From Nymphaea colorata (Eukaryota; Streptophyta; Magnoliopsida; Nymphaeales; Nymphaeaceae), in NCBI RefSeq assembly GCF_008831285.2, contig NC_045141.1:4977224-5041223 (forward strand): DNA of 64,000 bases, read 5' to 3'. The notes under the pieces are model-generated. The model was not told the DNA's origin. It did not search any database and saw nothing but the letters and a program-made list of their open reading frames with translations. Positions 12,114-23,423 of this stretch are shown here, piece by piece (within the stretch, counting starts at the first letter, position 1; the number at the start of each line of letters is the position of its first letter). The position numbers and the translations under genes are program-made.

Positions 12114-15100
12114 TGTGAGAGAATAAAAATTGAGCAAATCGATCATACCAAGCCCACGGGGCCTGTTGGGACCATATAGAGCACGATTCCATTTGTAAAC
12201 ATGGTGTGGAAACCGAGCATCTTGGAAACCTTGAGGCTGCTCAATAAAAACAGTTTCAGTCAAATAGCCATTCAAAAATGCATTTTTGACATCAAGTTGG
12301 TTTAAGTGGCCAGCCATTCATGAGAGCAACAGAGAGAATGATCCGAATGTTTGCTGGTTAACAACTGGTGAAAAGGTTTCAAGGAAGTCCATGCCTTCAA
12401 TTTGAGTATAACCATGTGCCACCAGCCTTGCCTTAAGTCTGTCAATGTGGCCGTCACTATTCAATTTGGTTTTGTAAACCCATCAGCTGCCAATAATATG
12501 CATGGAGGGATCGGAGGTACCAAGGTCCATGTGTCATTTGCAAGCAAGCTGCCATTTCACCCATAGCTTGCCTCCAACCATAATGTTTAAGGGCAATGGA
12601 GAAATGTTTGGGTTAGCGGAGCAAGGGTAGTTAATATGTATTTGGGATTGGGTTTGACGAACCATGTTGAGAACATGTGACCATAGGGTGAGACGGTCTA
12701 GGAAGGGTATTGGGTAAGGCATTAGATGGGATTGGAGAAGGTGAGCTAGGTGGCGATGGTGAAGGAACAGCTGGCAGCTAGGCGGTGATGGTGAGTTAAG
12801 GACCGGCGACTCTGGTGGTGATATAGGTAAGGGACGCATGGCTGTCATGGTAGAGTAGAAGCACAAAGGGAGGTCTGGTTCACTATTGTGAAGTCCCGCA
12901 ACATCATGAGGGTTCACTTCAACGAGAGCAGGCTGATTAGATTGTGTGGCGATGGAGAGAAAGACACTAGATCATGAGCAAAGTTGTAACTCAGTTGTGT
13001 GCTAGCCAAACCTTGATTGAAAGGAAAGCATTTTTCATCAACACCACGTGTCTTGAAATTACCCGATTTGTCAAGGGATAAAGGCAGCGATAACCTTTGT
13101 GTTGGTCACTATACCCTATGAAGACACATGGTAAAGATTTGGGTTCAAATGTGTTTGTTGTAGCTCTTGATGTACGGAAAACATCTACACCCAAAAGTCC
13201 TTAGGCAAGAATAGACAGGATTTATGAAATAAGCTTTCATATGGACTTAGCATTTGGAGCAGGACGTCGGCAACCGATTTATGAGCCAAACAGCTGTAGT
13301 AAAGACTTCCACCCTGCTGGTACATTACTATGAACCAGTAGAGTTAATCCAAGTTCAGTAATTGACCTGTGTTTCTGCTCCACCAACCCATTCTGTTCAG
13401 GTGTTTTTGGACAAGCCTTGAGATGTTTGATTCCACATTCTCTTAGATAAGAGAGAAAAACATGCTATTGAATCACCACCTTCATCACTTTGAAAATTTT
13501 TACAGATCTTCCAAATTGCGTACTAACCATCTTATAAAACTCCATAAACTTGCAAAAAAATCAGACTTAGATTTAATGGATAGATCCAAGAGTATCAAGA
13601 AGGTGATCAACAAAGTGAACATAATATCGAAATTTTGACATGAATCAACTGGTGCTGGTCCCTAGAGATCACAATGAATTTTTCAAAAGGTTCATAATAT
13701 TCATCATCTAATGGAAGAAAAGGAAAACATGTTGCTTTTCCAAATTGACAACTTTGACAAATAGAAAACATAGACACTTTTGCTGCTAAATTTATTCTAC
13801 CCTTGGATGACAAAAAGTCAATGATCTTAGCTGATGGATGCCCGAGCCGACTGTGCCAGACCTCTGAAGTTGCTGTCCTAAAACAATCAGAAAAAAATAC
13901 TGCCTTTCGTCTGGTCTTGAAAGCATACAAGTCTCCCTCTCTAGCTCCCTTGGCAATCGTCTGATTGGTTTCTCGTCCTTAATCACAAATGAATCAGATG
14001 TAAACTCAAAGACATAGGGCATAGAAGATGTAAGCTGACTTACAGAAATAAGGTTTTCTTTATAGCAGGAACAACCAGCACATTATCAAGAGGAAGAGCC
14101 GTATTTCCAAGATCAAGATTAGTAGAACCAATATGAGTTATCGGTAAATGCTGCCTGTTTCCAACCATAACTGAATCAGTTCCATGGTATTTAATGAAAT
14201 GTTTGAGTGTACCTGGATCATCTGTAACATGAGAAGTTGCGCCAGTGTTTGGATACCAGTCTACATCATTAGGATTGACAACTTGAATGGTGGAAAAAAA
14301 TTTTGGAAGATCTTTTGGTTGATACGCCTGATTGAATCTGTGGTAGCATTTAAATGCCGTGTGAGTACTCAACCCACAAATTTGACACGATGCTTTCACT
14401 GAAAGCTGGGTGGTATTTCGCCCGGCATTGGCTGGAGTATTGGTGGGACAAGATTGAGAAGCGGGTGTAAATCCACGTCCTCGCGAGTTGAAGCGAGGAT
14501 TGCTATTTTTTGGGTATAATCATCACGTCCTATGTAATTGTGAGAGCAGGAAGGTTGAACTGGAACTTGCTGAATCTGTGGTAGCATTTGAAGGCCGGGT
14601 GATTACTCAACCCACAAATTTGACACGATGCTTTCACTGAAGGCTGGGTGGTATTTTGCCCAGCATTGGCTGGAGTATTGGTGGGACAAGATTGAGAAGC
14701 GGGTGGAAATCCATGTCCTCGCAAGTTGAAGCGAGGATTGCTATTTTTTCTGGTATAATGATCACGTCCTATGTAATGTGAGAGTAGGAAGGTTGAACTG
14801 GAACTTGCTGACTTATGAACGCAGTATTAGGATTAAGTTGAAACCCATGGTTGTTTTTCATGTTGTCATGGCTTTCAAGCAGAGAGACAACATCAATATA
14901 TGGAGGAATAGGAGGTCAAAGTATCGACGTCATAAACGATTCATAACCTGATCCAAGCCCATTTATGAGCCAATAAACTTTGTCTTGATCCAACAAAGGT
15001 TCCCAATGGCTGCCAACTCATCACATATGGTTTTGAAACCTGTTATATACTCAGTAACAATTTTTTCTTGCTTTTGAAATGTCTGCAATTTTCTGTTTAA

Positions 15101-15526
15101 CAGAAATTCTCGGTCTTTGGATTCTCTAGCAAAGACATTTATAAGAGCAGTCCAGACTTCAGAAGAGCTTTGGAGTCCAACCACAAGACCTAGCACTTCT
15201 TTAGAGAGTGATCCAGTGATCCATCCTCTGAGGAGTCGGTCTGATTTTTTCCAGGCAAGAAATTCTGGATTTGGGACAGAACGGGCCTCACCATTTTCAA
15301 CAATTTCAATGGTGGAGGTCGGTTTGGAGATTTGTCCCTCTATCAAGCCCATCATGTCTTGACTTTCAATGAGTCCAAGGATTTGGGCTTTCCAAAGCAA
15401 GTAATTCTTGTGGGAGAGTTTAATAGAGACAAAATTTGCAACATTAACCGTTGAAGGATATTGATACTTCGCTGCCATGACGAACGAAGAGGATGCTCCA
15501 GTCGAGGAGGATGCACTGGAAGCCAT
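12114..15526 (-). pseudogene. Ty1-copia gag-pol polyprotein, degenerate
   Basis: Minus-strand order is gag, protease, integrase, reverse transcriptase, which is diagnostic of Copia. Gag starts MASSASSSTG at 15526 and contains NYLLWKAQILGLIESQDMMG (UBN2). Zinc knuckles CQICGLSTHTAFKCYH follow near 14370 and again near 14610. The protease region has WYPNTGATSH at about 14260. The pre-integrase domain has VWHSRLGHPSAKI at about 13850. The integrase tail FIGYSDQHKGYRCLYP is at about 13100. Reverse transcriptase LDVKNAFLNGYLTE is at about 12280, then AWYDRFAQFL just before the gap. Stops and frameshifts occur throughout (for example near 14963, 13607 and 12190). RNase H and the 3' LTR are not seen. 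The element cannot be autonomous. Confidence 0.9.
14333..14812 (-). repeat. 238-bp tandem duplication inside Copia gag
   Basis: 14333-14570 and 14571-14812 are near-identical direct copies (period 238 bp). Each starts at TGAATCTGTGGTAGCATTT and ends at GGAACTTGCTGA. Each copy encodes one complete CCHC zinc knuckle, so the ancestral single knuckle is doubled. Confidence 0.85.
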
Positions 15527-15553
15527 GGAGAAGTTGATAATCCTCACGGAAAT

Positions 15554-15566
15554 GGCTCTGATACCA
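15554..15566 (-). other. Copia primer-binding site
   Basis: On the minus strand this is TGGTATCAGAGCC, complementary to the 3' end of plant initiator Met-tRNA and the standard Copia PBS. It abuts the LTR and lies 28 bases upstream of the gag ATG. Confidence 0.9.
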
Positions 15567-15780
15567 TGAAAGAAAAAAAAAAACAAGACTAAGATTTTAA
15601 GTGGTTCGGATTGAAAATCCTACGTCCACTATCTCTCACACCAACTAGGCGATACATGTGAGGTTCCCTTGATGAGAGAATTTATACATGATTGTTGAAG
15701 GAGTTGTTACAGATTTGTTTAAAAATCAAACAATCCTTCCTTGATTTTCTAGTTTTTATAATCCTTTCTCTCTTTTGAGG
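15567..15780 (-). mobile_element. Copia 5' LTR, inner part (outer boundary unresolved)
   Basis: Directly next to the PBS and ending in CA on the element strand. On the minus strand it contains GATAGTGGACGTAGGATTTT and CCGAACCACTTAAAATC, segments typical of the R/U5 region of plant Copia LTRs. The right boundary is approximate because no 3' LTR is available for comparison. Confidence 0.6.
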
Positions 15781-16240
15781 AGGGTACGTTGCTACTTTCC
15801 TTCTCTTTTGAAGAGGATTCGTTGCCACTTTTCTTGCCTAGATTCCTTGCCTTGTGAGGTATTCTTCCTTGATTGATCACTTCAAATCTAACGGGTATAC
15901 TTGCCTTTTTGCTGGATTTGTTATGATCTTCATGATTTTCTTCATTCATTGAGCTGGCATGATCTCCACAATTTCCTTCATCCAGTGGGCAGCTATAACG
16001 GTCAGCAGCTTGTGTGTTAATAGCCCTCCCCTGACTTCCTTTCCCGCCGTTCTCTGGAATAATTTGCTGGAGGCAAAGGTGTATCAGGTGGCAGAGAGGA
16101 AGGCTGGCACTGATTCTCCAGGTGATTCTAGCTGTCAAGCAGAAGATTATTCCAATTCCAGGTGTCTGAAGGACCTCTCTACAAAAGCTTGGATTTTCTT
16201 GGAGTTTACAAAAGGGAGCAGTCGATTTCCCTCTCTCGTT
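15781..16240 (-). other. sequence between two LTR/PBS units, origin unclear
   Basis: A 129-codon minus-strand frame (15749-16138) is charged and serine/lysine-rich at its end. I recognise no domain. It may be outer LTR of the first element or leader/gag sequence of the second. Confidence 0.35.
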
Positions 16241-16254
16241 TTGCTCTCATAACA
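16241..16254 (-). other. second, diverged Copia primer-binding site
   Basis: Plus strand TTGCTCTCATAACA differs from the canonical reverse complement TTGCTCTGATACCA at two positions and is followed at once by TG, as an LTR would be. This implies a second element next to the first. Confidence 0.55.
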
Positions 16255-16800
16255 TGAGAAAACTTATTCAGAGGAAGCACAAAAGATAAAGCTGGAGAGA
16301 ACTTGTTTTTATTGATTCCTTTGAACAAGATATATATAGTACAAAAAAAAGTTATCGCTTACAAGATTTTTGGTATACGAGATCATGATAATACACAATT
16401 TCTTGAAAAATTGAAAAATTGAGAGCACTAAAAAAAATATTTCTCACTTACATTTACATGATCCACAGTTTTTGGAGTGGTTGAAGGATTACAAAAAGGA
16501 AGGTTATAACGGAACACCACAGCCATGTCTCATTTTCAAGTAATTTCAGTTGATATCAAGATCCTCAACGTCTTCCTTAATTCTCGTCTTTTCATTGACA
16601 TCAAGATCCTCAATGTCTTCAGCAATATTCTTATTTTGAATATCCGTAAAACAATGTTTTGCTGATTTACTCTTATAATTTCTATCCCAATCCATTAACC
16701 ACCTAAAATGTAGTCTGCATAACAATAACAGATCTTGATAAGAGATCTGATCCCTTTTTTCTTGATACTTTGTTTATCATGCAGGATTTGCGAGATTATC
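16255..16800 (-). mobile_element. probable LTR of a second Copia-like element
   Basis: Starts with TG next to the second PBS, is noncoding, and on the element strand carries a TATA-like stretch (ACTATATATATC) near 16330. CATCAAGATCCTCAA occurs twice near 16555-16620. The right end, placed where GAGATTATCA precedes unrelated sequence, is a guess. Confidence 0.4.
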
Positions 16801-17069
16801 ATACCTAAAATGGTCTGGCCTGCACTCTATATATTGAGAGTCCATCTTCTGTCAATAACATCAAAGAATAAATAAAAACATAGCTCGACAGCAACTTAGT
16901 AGACGAGAAAAACCAACAGGCCTCAATGATTAGCAGCAAGGACTCTTCCAAGTAGATGAACAAGGCCCCCCTTAGAGATGTGAGAGAAAATCTCTGAGGG
17001 GAGAGCAGGCTAGGGCATCTTGTGGGGAAGGGAAAGCTCGGAGGGGAACCCACGGCGCTCGCCGGGGGG

Positions 17070-18835
17070 ATGGAAATTGAAGGAGAGAGAACTTCTGAAG
17101 GGAGAAGATTAGGGCATCGAGTGGGGAAGGGAAAGCTCGCTGGGGAGATGGAAATCGACAGACTGATGGATCTCGACAATAGGGGTGAGTTTCTAGACCT
17201 GGGGAGCACAGATGGAGCAACCCAAAGGAGCGAAGCAAAGTGTGACAACTCCAACCTGCACGGAATGGAAGAAGATAGCGGTGACAAGGATATGCAGCAG
17301 GGCGAAGGTGATGCTCCAACCACCCCTCAAACGAGGAAGTTAAAAGGGTGGGCAGGTGTTGTTGCTGGTAGCCAGGAATCGGATTTTCAGAAGTGCCCGG
17401 CGGCGACTGTTGACAGATCTGGGGATGAACCCACGGTGGTCTTCCCTACTAAGGCGTACCAGAAAATGGAGGAGCAATATCGGTTTGCGGTAGTAGCTGG
17501 CTTTTACGGAGGTAGAATGAGCACGGGCATGGACTACAGGTATGTTTTCCAGCCCTTTCATAAGCTTTGGATTAATGTAAACTGTCCAACATTTTCTATT
17601 ATTGGGAGTGGGAGATTCTTGGTGCGGGTCAGTTCTGAGGAAGAGCTCAGAGAGGTAATGTACAGAAAATGGGTAGTTAGGGGTCGGCTTCTGATTACCA
17701 GTTGTTGGAAGCCAGGTACAGAATTACGCCTGAATGAAAAGGAATCGATCCCTTTGTGGATTCGTCTTCCTCAACTTCCAGTTTTGTTTAGGAATTCGTA
17801 TAGCTTTAAAGCTATTGCTAGGGAGATGGGTGCCTCCTTCATTAGAGCAGATGAATGCACGATGCACAGGGACAAACTAGGTTTCGCTCGGGTGTGCATG
17901 GATGTTTTGCTTGATTTCAGACCGGTGCCCAAAATCATCATTGAAGCCAAGGGGAACAAGATATCACAAGAAGTGTTATATGAATCTAGGGTTCGTTACT
18001 GTTGTGTTTGTGGCACTACTTCACACTACGAGGATGCATGTAAGAATAAGGGTAAAGCAGAAATGTCAGGGGCTGAGGAGCAAGTTTGGAGTAAAGTTCT
18101 GGTCATTAAGAAACAAAGAGGTGGGATGCAGAAAAATGACCCTGGGAGAAGAGACACACAAGGAAATAAATTTGCCTCACTTGGGAGTCAGCTTGAGAAT
18201 GATGCAGGGAATGGTAATCAGACTCACCCAGGCCTGAGAACTAAGTTGGCTCCTGATATTGGAGATGGGGGCTTAAAGCAGGAAAAGGTAGAGAGAGAGG
18301 GTAGCCAGGTGAGGAATAACTTTAATAAAGGAGGGACGACAGGGGGAGGAACTCTTCACAGAGCATGCTAGAGGAAGGAAAGACTGTTTGTCTACAACAG
18401 ACCGCCACTAACAGCGTGGATGATCATGTACCTCCAATCAAATTCATGTTCGTAGCTGGGGCTAAGGATTCTTACTTCGACAAGGAGAAGGATGATAGTT
18501 TGGATATGAAGGAGGCCACTGATCAGGGTTCTGACCTTGTGAGCAGCCACATTGAAGTAGTTGATGCTAGGCAGAGGGGGATGAGAAAATCAACCAGGTT
18601 TGCCAGCAAGGGCAAGAAACATCGCCCACCAGCCACTGTGATTAGTTTGGAAGATGCAATTGTTCACCGATATAATGGGTCAGAGAAGCTGAAAAAGGTG
18701 GCTGACAATATGAATCAGGCACTTATAAACCTTCCAAATGTGGAAGATAATGAAGAAAATGCTAGTGGCAGGGCTCTCGGAATTGAGGGAGCAAGGGTAG
18801 AGGCTATCAATATTTTAAATCATGAAAGTATTTAG
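17070..18835 (+). pseudogene. LINE (L1-type) ORF1: DUF4283 plus zinc knuckle
   Basis: RNA-binding ORF1 protein of a plant non-LTR retrotransposon. The first ATG in frame is at 17070 (MEIEGERTSEG); the open frame extends upstream without ATG to 17022. DUF4283 runs from about residue 130 (RFAVVAGFYGGRMS) through IPLWIRLPQLP and GFARVCMDVLLDF. It is followed by the zinc knuckle CCVCGTTSHYEDAC near 18000. The frame stops at 18371, and a second frame opening at 18365 continues with a hydrophilic tail to the TAG at 18835. That suggests one frameshift in an otherwise long ORF. An imperfect ~100-bp duplication covers GGGGAAGGGAAAGCTCG near 17022 and again near 17125. Confidence 0.8.
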
Positions 18836-20092
18836 CTAGAACATTAGAGGCCTTGCGAAGAGGCCTGCACAGCAAGAATTAATCTGATTCTCAATAAGTT
18901 TAATCCTTTTGTTGGGTTTGTTCTTGATTCAATGATTACCAATCATAGGATGAAGATAATTATGGAAAGATACCACAACTATAGATTTGTGTCTAACGTT
19001 GAAGGTATTGACGGTGTAGTGAGAATATTATATGTCTGGAAAGAGGAGGAAATGGAAGCTACTTCTCTGGTTGTTGATCATAATTGGGTTGGTGTTTCTT
19101 TTCGTAGACTGGTAAATGACAAAGTCTTTGTAGTTTTTGGTGTGTACCTGCCTCCTAGGTTTGGGGAAAGGCTGCAAAGCCTTTACAAACAGAGGCCCTT
19201 TTTCTACAGTCGAAGGACCGTTATGTTAATTGGTGATTTCAATGCCATGCTCAACAGTCGAAATAAATCGGGTTCTGCTCCGTTACCTGCTTCCTGCCTA
19301 TCTTTGAGTCGCTTTGTTTATGCTTGCAGGTTAAAAGAGGTTGCAGATAGTAACAAGAGGCTTACGTGGTCGAACCATAGACAAAGGCAAGACTTAGTGC
19401 AGTGTAAGCTGGATTGGTGCATGGTTAACAATGACTGGCAAACTGGTTTTGGTGGAGAAAGCAGGCTTAAGGTCCAGACATCAGCCACATCCGACCATAG
19501 TGTGCTTCTATATCAGTCCACGGACATTAATGATGATACACGGGGTCAGAACTCGTTTAGATTCTTTAAGCCTTGGTTGATGGACAGGGAAGGTAAGGTA
19601 GTGATGCTTGAAGCTTGGAGAGCTGAGGCTCGGGGGGTGCCCAATGATGCGCCTCCTTCTTAAGCTCAATCGCCTGCGTAAGGCTCTTCTACATTGAAAA
19701 AGACATTCTTTTGGTAATCTTAGTGACAACATCACGACGCTTCAAAGGCGGCTAGAGGAATGCAGGGAGCTTATGGAACAAGGGGTGGAAGGTGTGATTG
19801 ATGAGGAACACAGAGTGAGGAAGCAACTATCTTAGGCACTTCTCATGGAATTGGTGATGTGGAAACAAAAATTGCATATTCGTTGGCTTGTGGAGGGGAA
19901 TAAGAAAACCTCCTTTTTTCATGAGATGGCTAAGTCTAGGCAAGCTAAACGGAAGATTAGAAGTATAGAGTATGATGGCACTGAATATGTACAGAGTAGA
20001 CAGATTCTTGAAGTGTGCATTGCTTATTTTCGTAGGGTGTTAGATAGAGATGAAGTGCAAGGAATGTTATTTGAGGGTGTTGATAGTATACC
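18822..20092 (+). pseudogene. LINE ORF2: endonuclease domain, reverse transcriptase missing
   Basis: ORF2 begins at 18822 inside the end of ORF1 with MKVFS-stop-NIRGLAKRPAQ, where functional copies have W at the stop (TGG to TAG). After a further stop and frameshift near 18900 the apurinic/apyrimidinic-like endonuclease continues. It has GVYLPPR, the GDFN motif at about 19232-19243 and the SDH motif near 19490, so catalytic motifs are retained. The linker toward the reverse transcriptase follows (IRWLVEGNKKTSFFHEMAK, about 19872). Homology ends near 20092, and no YADD-type reverse transcriptase appears. The element is truncated at its 3' side, the opposite of the usual 5' truncation. Confidence 0.85.
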
Positions 20093-20371
20093 TACAGGAA
20101 CCTCACACCACTCTCTTCCTCTTCCATCCTCCGATGCCATATTGCCATCGTCATTCGTTCAGTTCGCTGCAGCTAAGGCCTTCGCTCAGTAAGGTTTCTT
20201 CACTTTCCATTGACGTGTTTTATTAGCAACGATCGCCCTTGCTCGCTATCTCCATGGACTGCTTGCTCTTCATTGCTCCCAGTCATCATCGAGGTCGTCT
20301 GGTTGTCATTCACCATGTTCCCTAGAATAGCAGGGACTTGTTTAACTCGCCTCTGCAATAGCAGGTAGGCA
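20093..20371. other. unidentified sequence at the LINE break
   Basis: Short open frame continuing from the LINE (CTCTTCCTCTTCCATCC onward) that no longer resembles LINE protein. Nothing recognised. Confidence 0.35.
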
Positions 20372-21345
20372 TCACAATGAAAGTAAAACTAAACATGACA
20401 CTATGCAGGAAACCATTAAAGCAGAAAACAATTGCCCAACTCAACAAAACTATATAATCAAACTAATCAAAATAGGATCCTACTGAATACAAATCAAACC
20501 AATAACCTTAACCGCTGGACATGTGCAATAGCTAACTAAAGGATCTATTCAACTAATCTGACACTAAAGTGATACAAGAGAAACTGAGCATTATGCTCGT
20601 CTAAAACCATGAAGGACGTGAGGACATAAAACCCAAAACCCATGCAACTTTGATGAATAGAACCTTTCAAAAATGTCACAGTTCAAATTGGACTACAAAA
20701 TTGATTGGTCCTTTTGAAAAGAGATAAGAGGTGATCCATGAGAGACTCAACCCTAAGTCTGGGTTATGTTGAAAACACTCAGTTAAGAAGGAATAATGGG
20801 TCAGGCTTAATCACTTATTCAAAATGATAACAAAGAAATGAAATTCGTCACACTCAACATGAGTTGACTAGGTTCGAGGAGTTTCATCTATTCCATGAAT
20901 GGACTAATGGTTTGGTAATGGAATGGCCAACATATTTCAAGGCCAAAGGGGATTGGGAATGAAATGACAAACATATTTCAAGACCAAAGGAGACTGGTAA
21001 GTTCCTCCTATGACTAGAGATGTCAAGTTTTAGTTTGAAATAGTTAAAAAATTATCAATTTAACTAATAAGCATGAGTGCTCGTGTTGACCCTAAGACCG
21101 CACATCTACCAAAGATTTTCACATTCAATTCCTGCGAGTTCAGCCTTCATGCCTTTCATCTCTTGGAAAACACCTTTTGTTTTTTTTTCCTCTTTTTTTT
21201 TTCTTTCTCTTGCACTCAGCTTTTGCCTTTAATTTTTTTTTCTTGATTTTTTTTTTAGGCCAACCTTCACCGTTGAGGGAATACCTCACCACCCCAAAGG
21301 CTACTACGAAGCTCCACCACTTTGGTGGTTATGTGTAGCTTTGTC
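20372..21345 (+). repeat. segmental duplication, left piece, copy 1
   Basis: From TCACAATGAAAGTA to the CTTTGGTGGTTATGTGTA region this aligns with 41285-42440 in the same orientation. Copy 2 carries about 168 extra bases (42016-42183) after GAGTGCTCGTGTTG. Contains T-rich tracts near 21180-21260. No gene recognised. Confidence 0.85.
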
Positions 21346-21606
21346 ATTGTATGCCATTAGAAGAAGGAGATATATCCATCACTATAGGAATTGGGTTCAA
21401 GCTTTCCCCAGCCCTGCTCTGAATTATTGAATTGATTTAATGATTCAAACAATCTTTCTTAGGCGAAAGAGAGTATATCTCGATCAGGGTGGATCTATAT
21501 AAAGATCGCTTGTTTTGTTTCCATGAAAATCAAATAGAAGCAATTTGATTGGTATGATCCATGGATTAAATTATCTAGCCAAAAAAACTACTTGTTACAA
21601 ATAAAA

Positions 21607-21613
21607 TCCCACA

Positions 21614-21645
<32 letters not shown>

Positions 21646-21673
21646 TGAATTCACTGCCGTATGGCTGACCGGC
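21607..21673 (-). pseudogene. rrn16: plastid 16S rRNA fragment, near the 3' end
   Basis: On the minus strand it has GGTCAGCCATACGGC followed by CCTTGTACACACCGCCCGTC, the universal 1390-1400 region of 16S rRNA. The GGTCAGCCATACGGC part is the plastid rather than the mitochondrial form. Several transitions relative to the usual plastid sequence indicate decay. About 67 bp only. Confidence 0.85.
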
Positions 21674-22329
21674 CATTATTGTCTGACCTGAATCAGTGAC
21701 CTTCAGTCTCATTAATGGAAAGGTTATGGAAATGTCCTTTGGAATAATTTTCTGGTTGTGCAAACCAAGTCAAAGGTATACCGCCTGAGTATTGATCTCC
21801 GACTCCGGCCACCTATTAAGCATTTCCAAAGTCAATTCCTCTTTCTTATTCTTAAGCAACCCCCGCGTTCGGCTATAGCGAACCCCCTGAATCAAGAGCC
21901 GCTTCATGAGCAAAGCGTAGGGCTGATTCAGACTCACTCTGATAGACTATCAGACAAGAATTTTTTTAAAAGACAAAACATGCCCCAGCTTGATGAGCAA
22001 AGCCCACAAAGCACTCGCAAAGCAGCCCTCTCCACAACCCCTAGGATTTCCCCCATGGCGAATCTACGTTCGATTGATTCAATATCGATGAACCTAGAAA
22101 AAAGGGTTGAACCGTAATGATCATATGTCTGTAATGCATTGTCGAGGTGTATTCTTAAAATACCAATATCTATGGCCGTGGGCTAGCTGCAAAGCTGAGT
22201 TTATCGGAATCTTCTTCCTTTTAAAAAAGCCACTCCACGGTGGTAAAGTCTCATCTTGTGTGTGCAGACCCACGCAGCCAGCAGCACAAAAGAGCGGCAA
22301 GCGGTTTCCTGAAAACTAGCTTCTGATAC

Positions 22330-22500
22330 ACGGTATAAATAATGAAAGATCCAATATTTCAAAATTGTATCTAGAATGACCAGAAAGGTAGAAACGAGAC
22401 CAGACATAATTTTCTCATTCTGAACAAATCCAAAAAGGTTCATTGCTGCAGCCTAGAATACGATTAATCCGGCAAGGGCCACGTGAGCTCCAGCTTTCAG
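22330..22500 (-). pseudogene. psbC/cemA: fused fragments of plastid psbC and cemA
   Basis: On the minus strand, 22500-22440 encodes GAHVALAGLIVF-stop-AAAMNLF, matching CP43 (psbC), which normally has GLIVFWAGAMNLF. Without a break it continues as [17 protein letters not shown] and then [19 protein letters not shown], matching the C-terminus of the envelope protein CemA. These genes are far apart in plastid genomes, so this is an illegitimate join. The psbC part has a stop in place of tryptophan. Neither piece can be functional. Confidence 0.8.
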
Positions 22501-23376
22501 TGCCATACGGGGTGGGAATCCAGAAGTGATGCTTCTATGGTGGAAGCCGAGTATGGTATGCAGGCACGTAATGCCTCAATACTTTTAGATTCTATATCTA
22601 ATAAACGCATAAGTGGGAATGGAGACCGGAGACTACAATGTTATCCAGCCACCCATGGAACATGTAGCCAGAACGTAGCCTTTCAAGAAAATCCTGACCT
22701 TTCCATAACCTTTCCAGAATGTCCTTTCCATTTTGTTGATGGATAATGGCATACAATTTCATTTGTGGTATGGATATATGGTATTCAATCCATTAGGAGT
22801 ACATTCATGGATCCATGGATCCATACATCTCGATCGGCCCGGATCATATCATACATAGTACGAACGTGAGTGACTAAATTCATTGAGTTGCTCCAATGAA
22901 GCGAAACGGCATTCCCAAAATGATCGACCGTGATTTCAGTGATAAATGGCTTGTCAGAAAGACTGGATTTTACTATCAATCTTCCTTGAGGAACCAAACC
23001 ACTTCGATTCGGGAGCCCGCTATTGGTCAAAAAGCATCTTCCGTGGTTTTTATATTATTTATCTGCGGGGGTCGATTTCATCGGTAGTTGATACCATCGA
23101 TCCTAATGAATGGAGATCCCTCTTCATTCATTCGAATGACGTGGCGGGGTCTCTCGCTTTTTTTGCCAGCCAGATCTGGAGAGATACATCATGTGAAAAG
23201 ACAAAAAAATGTGCAAGCCAGAACAACAAAATAATTGTAATTGTTAGCAGTGACCATAAAATAGGTCTCTTCATTTGGAAATTTCCCGAAAAGCTTATCA
23301 TAGGTTCTCCATCGGAACAATTTTTCGGGTACTTCTTTATTCTCGGAGGAAAAGAGAGTCAAAATGTTTTCTGGGA

Positions 23377-23423
23377 CTGCAATCCGAACTGAGGACAGGT
23401 TTTTGGAGTTAGCTAACCCTACC
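23377..23423 (-). pseudogene. rrn16: second plastid 16S rRNA fragment
   Basis: Plus strand CTGCAATCCGAACTGAGGAC followed by AGGTTTTTGGAGTTAGCT is the reverse complement of the plastid 16S region about 100 nt upstream of the 21607 fragment in the intact gene. Here 1.7 kb of other sequence separates them, in an order consistent with interruption of one minus-strand rrn16 copy. Confidence 0.75.

Noticed and set aside
21607-21673. Mitochondrial 18S rRNA origin for the small-subunit rRNA piece
   Set aside because: The GGTCAGCCATACGGC stretch fits plastid 16S better, and plastid psbC and cemA pieces lie nearby.
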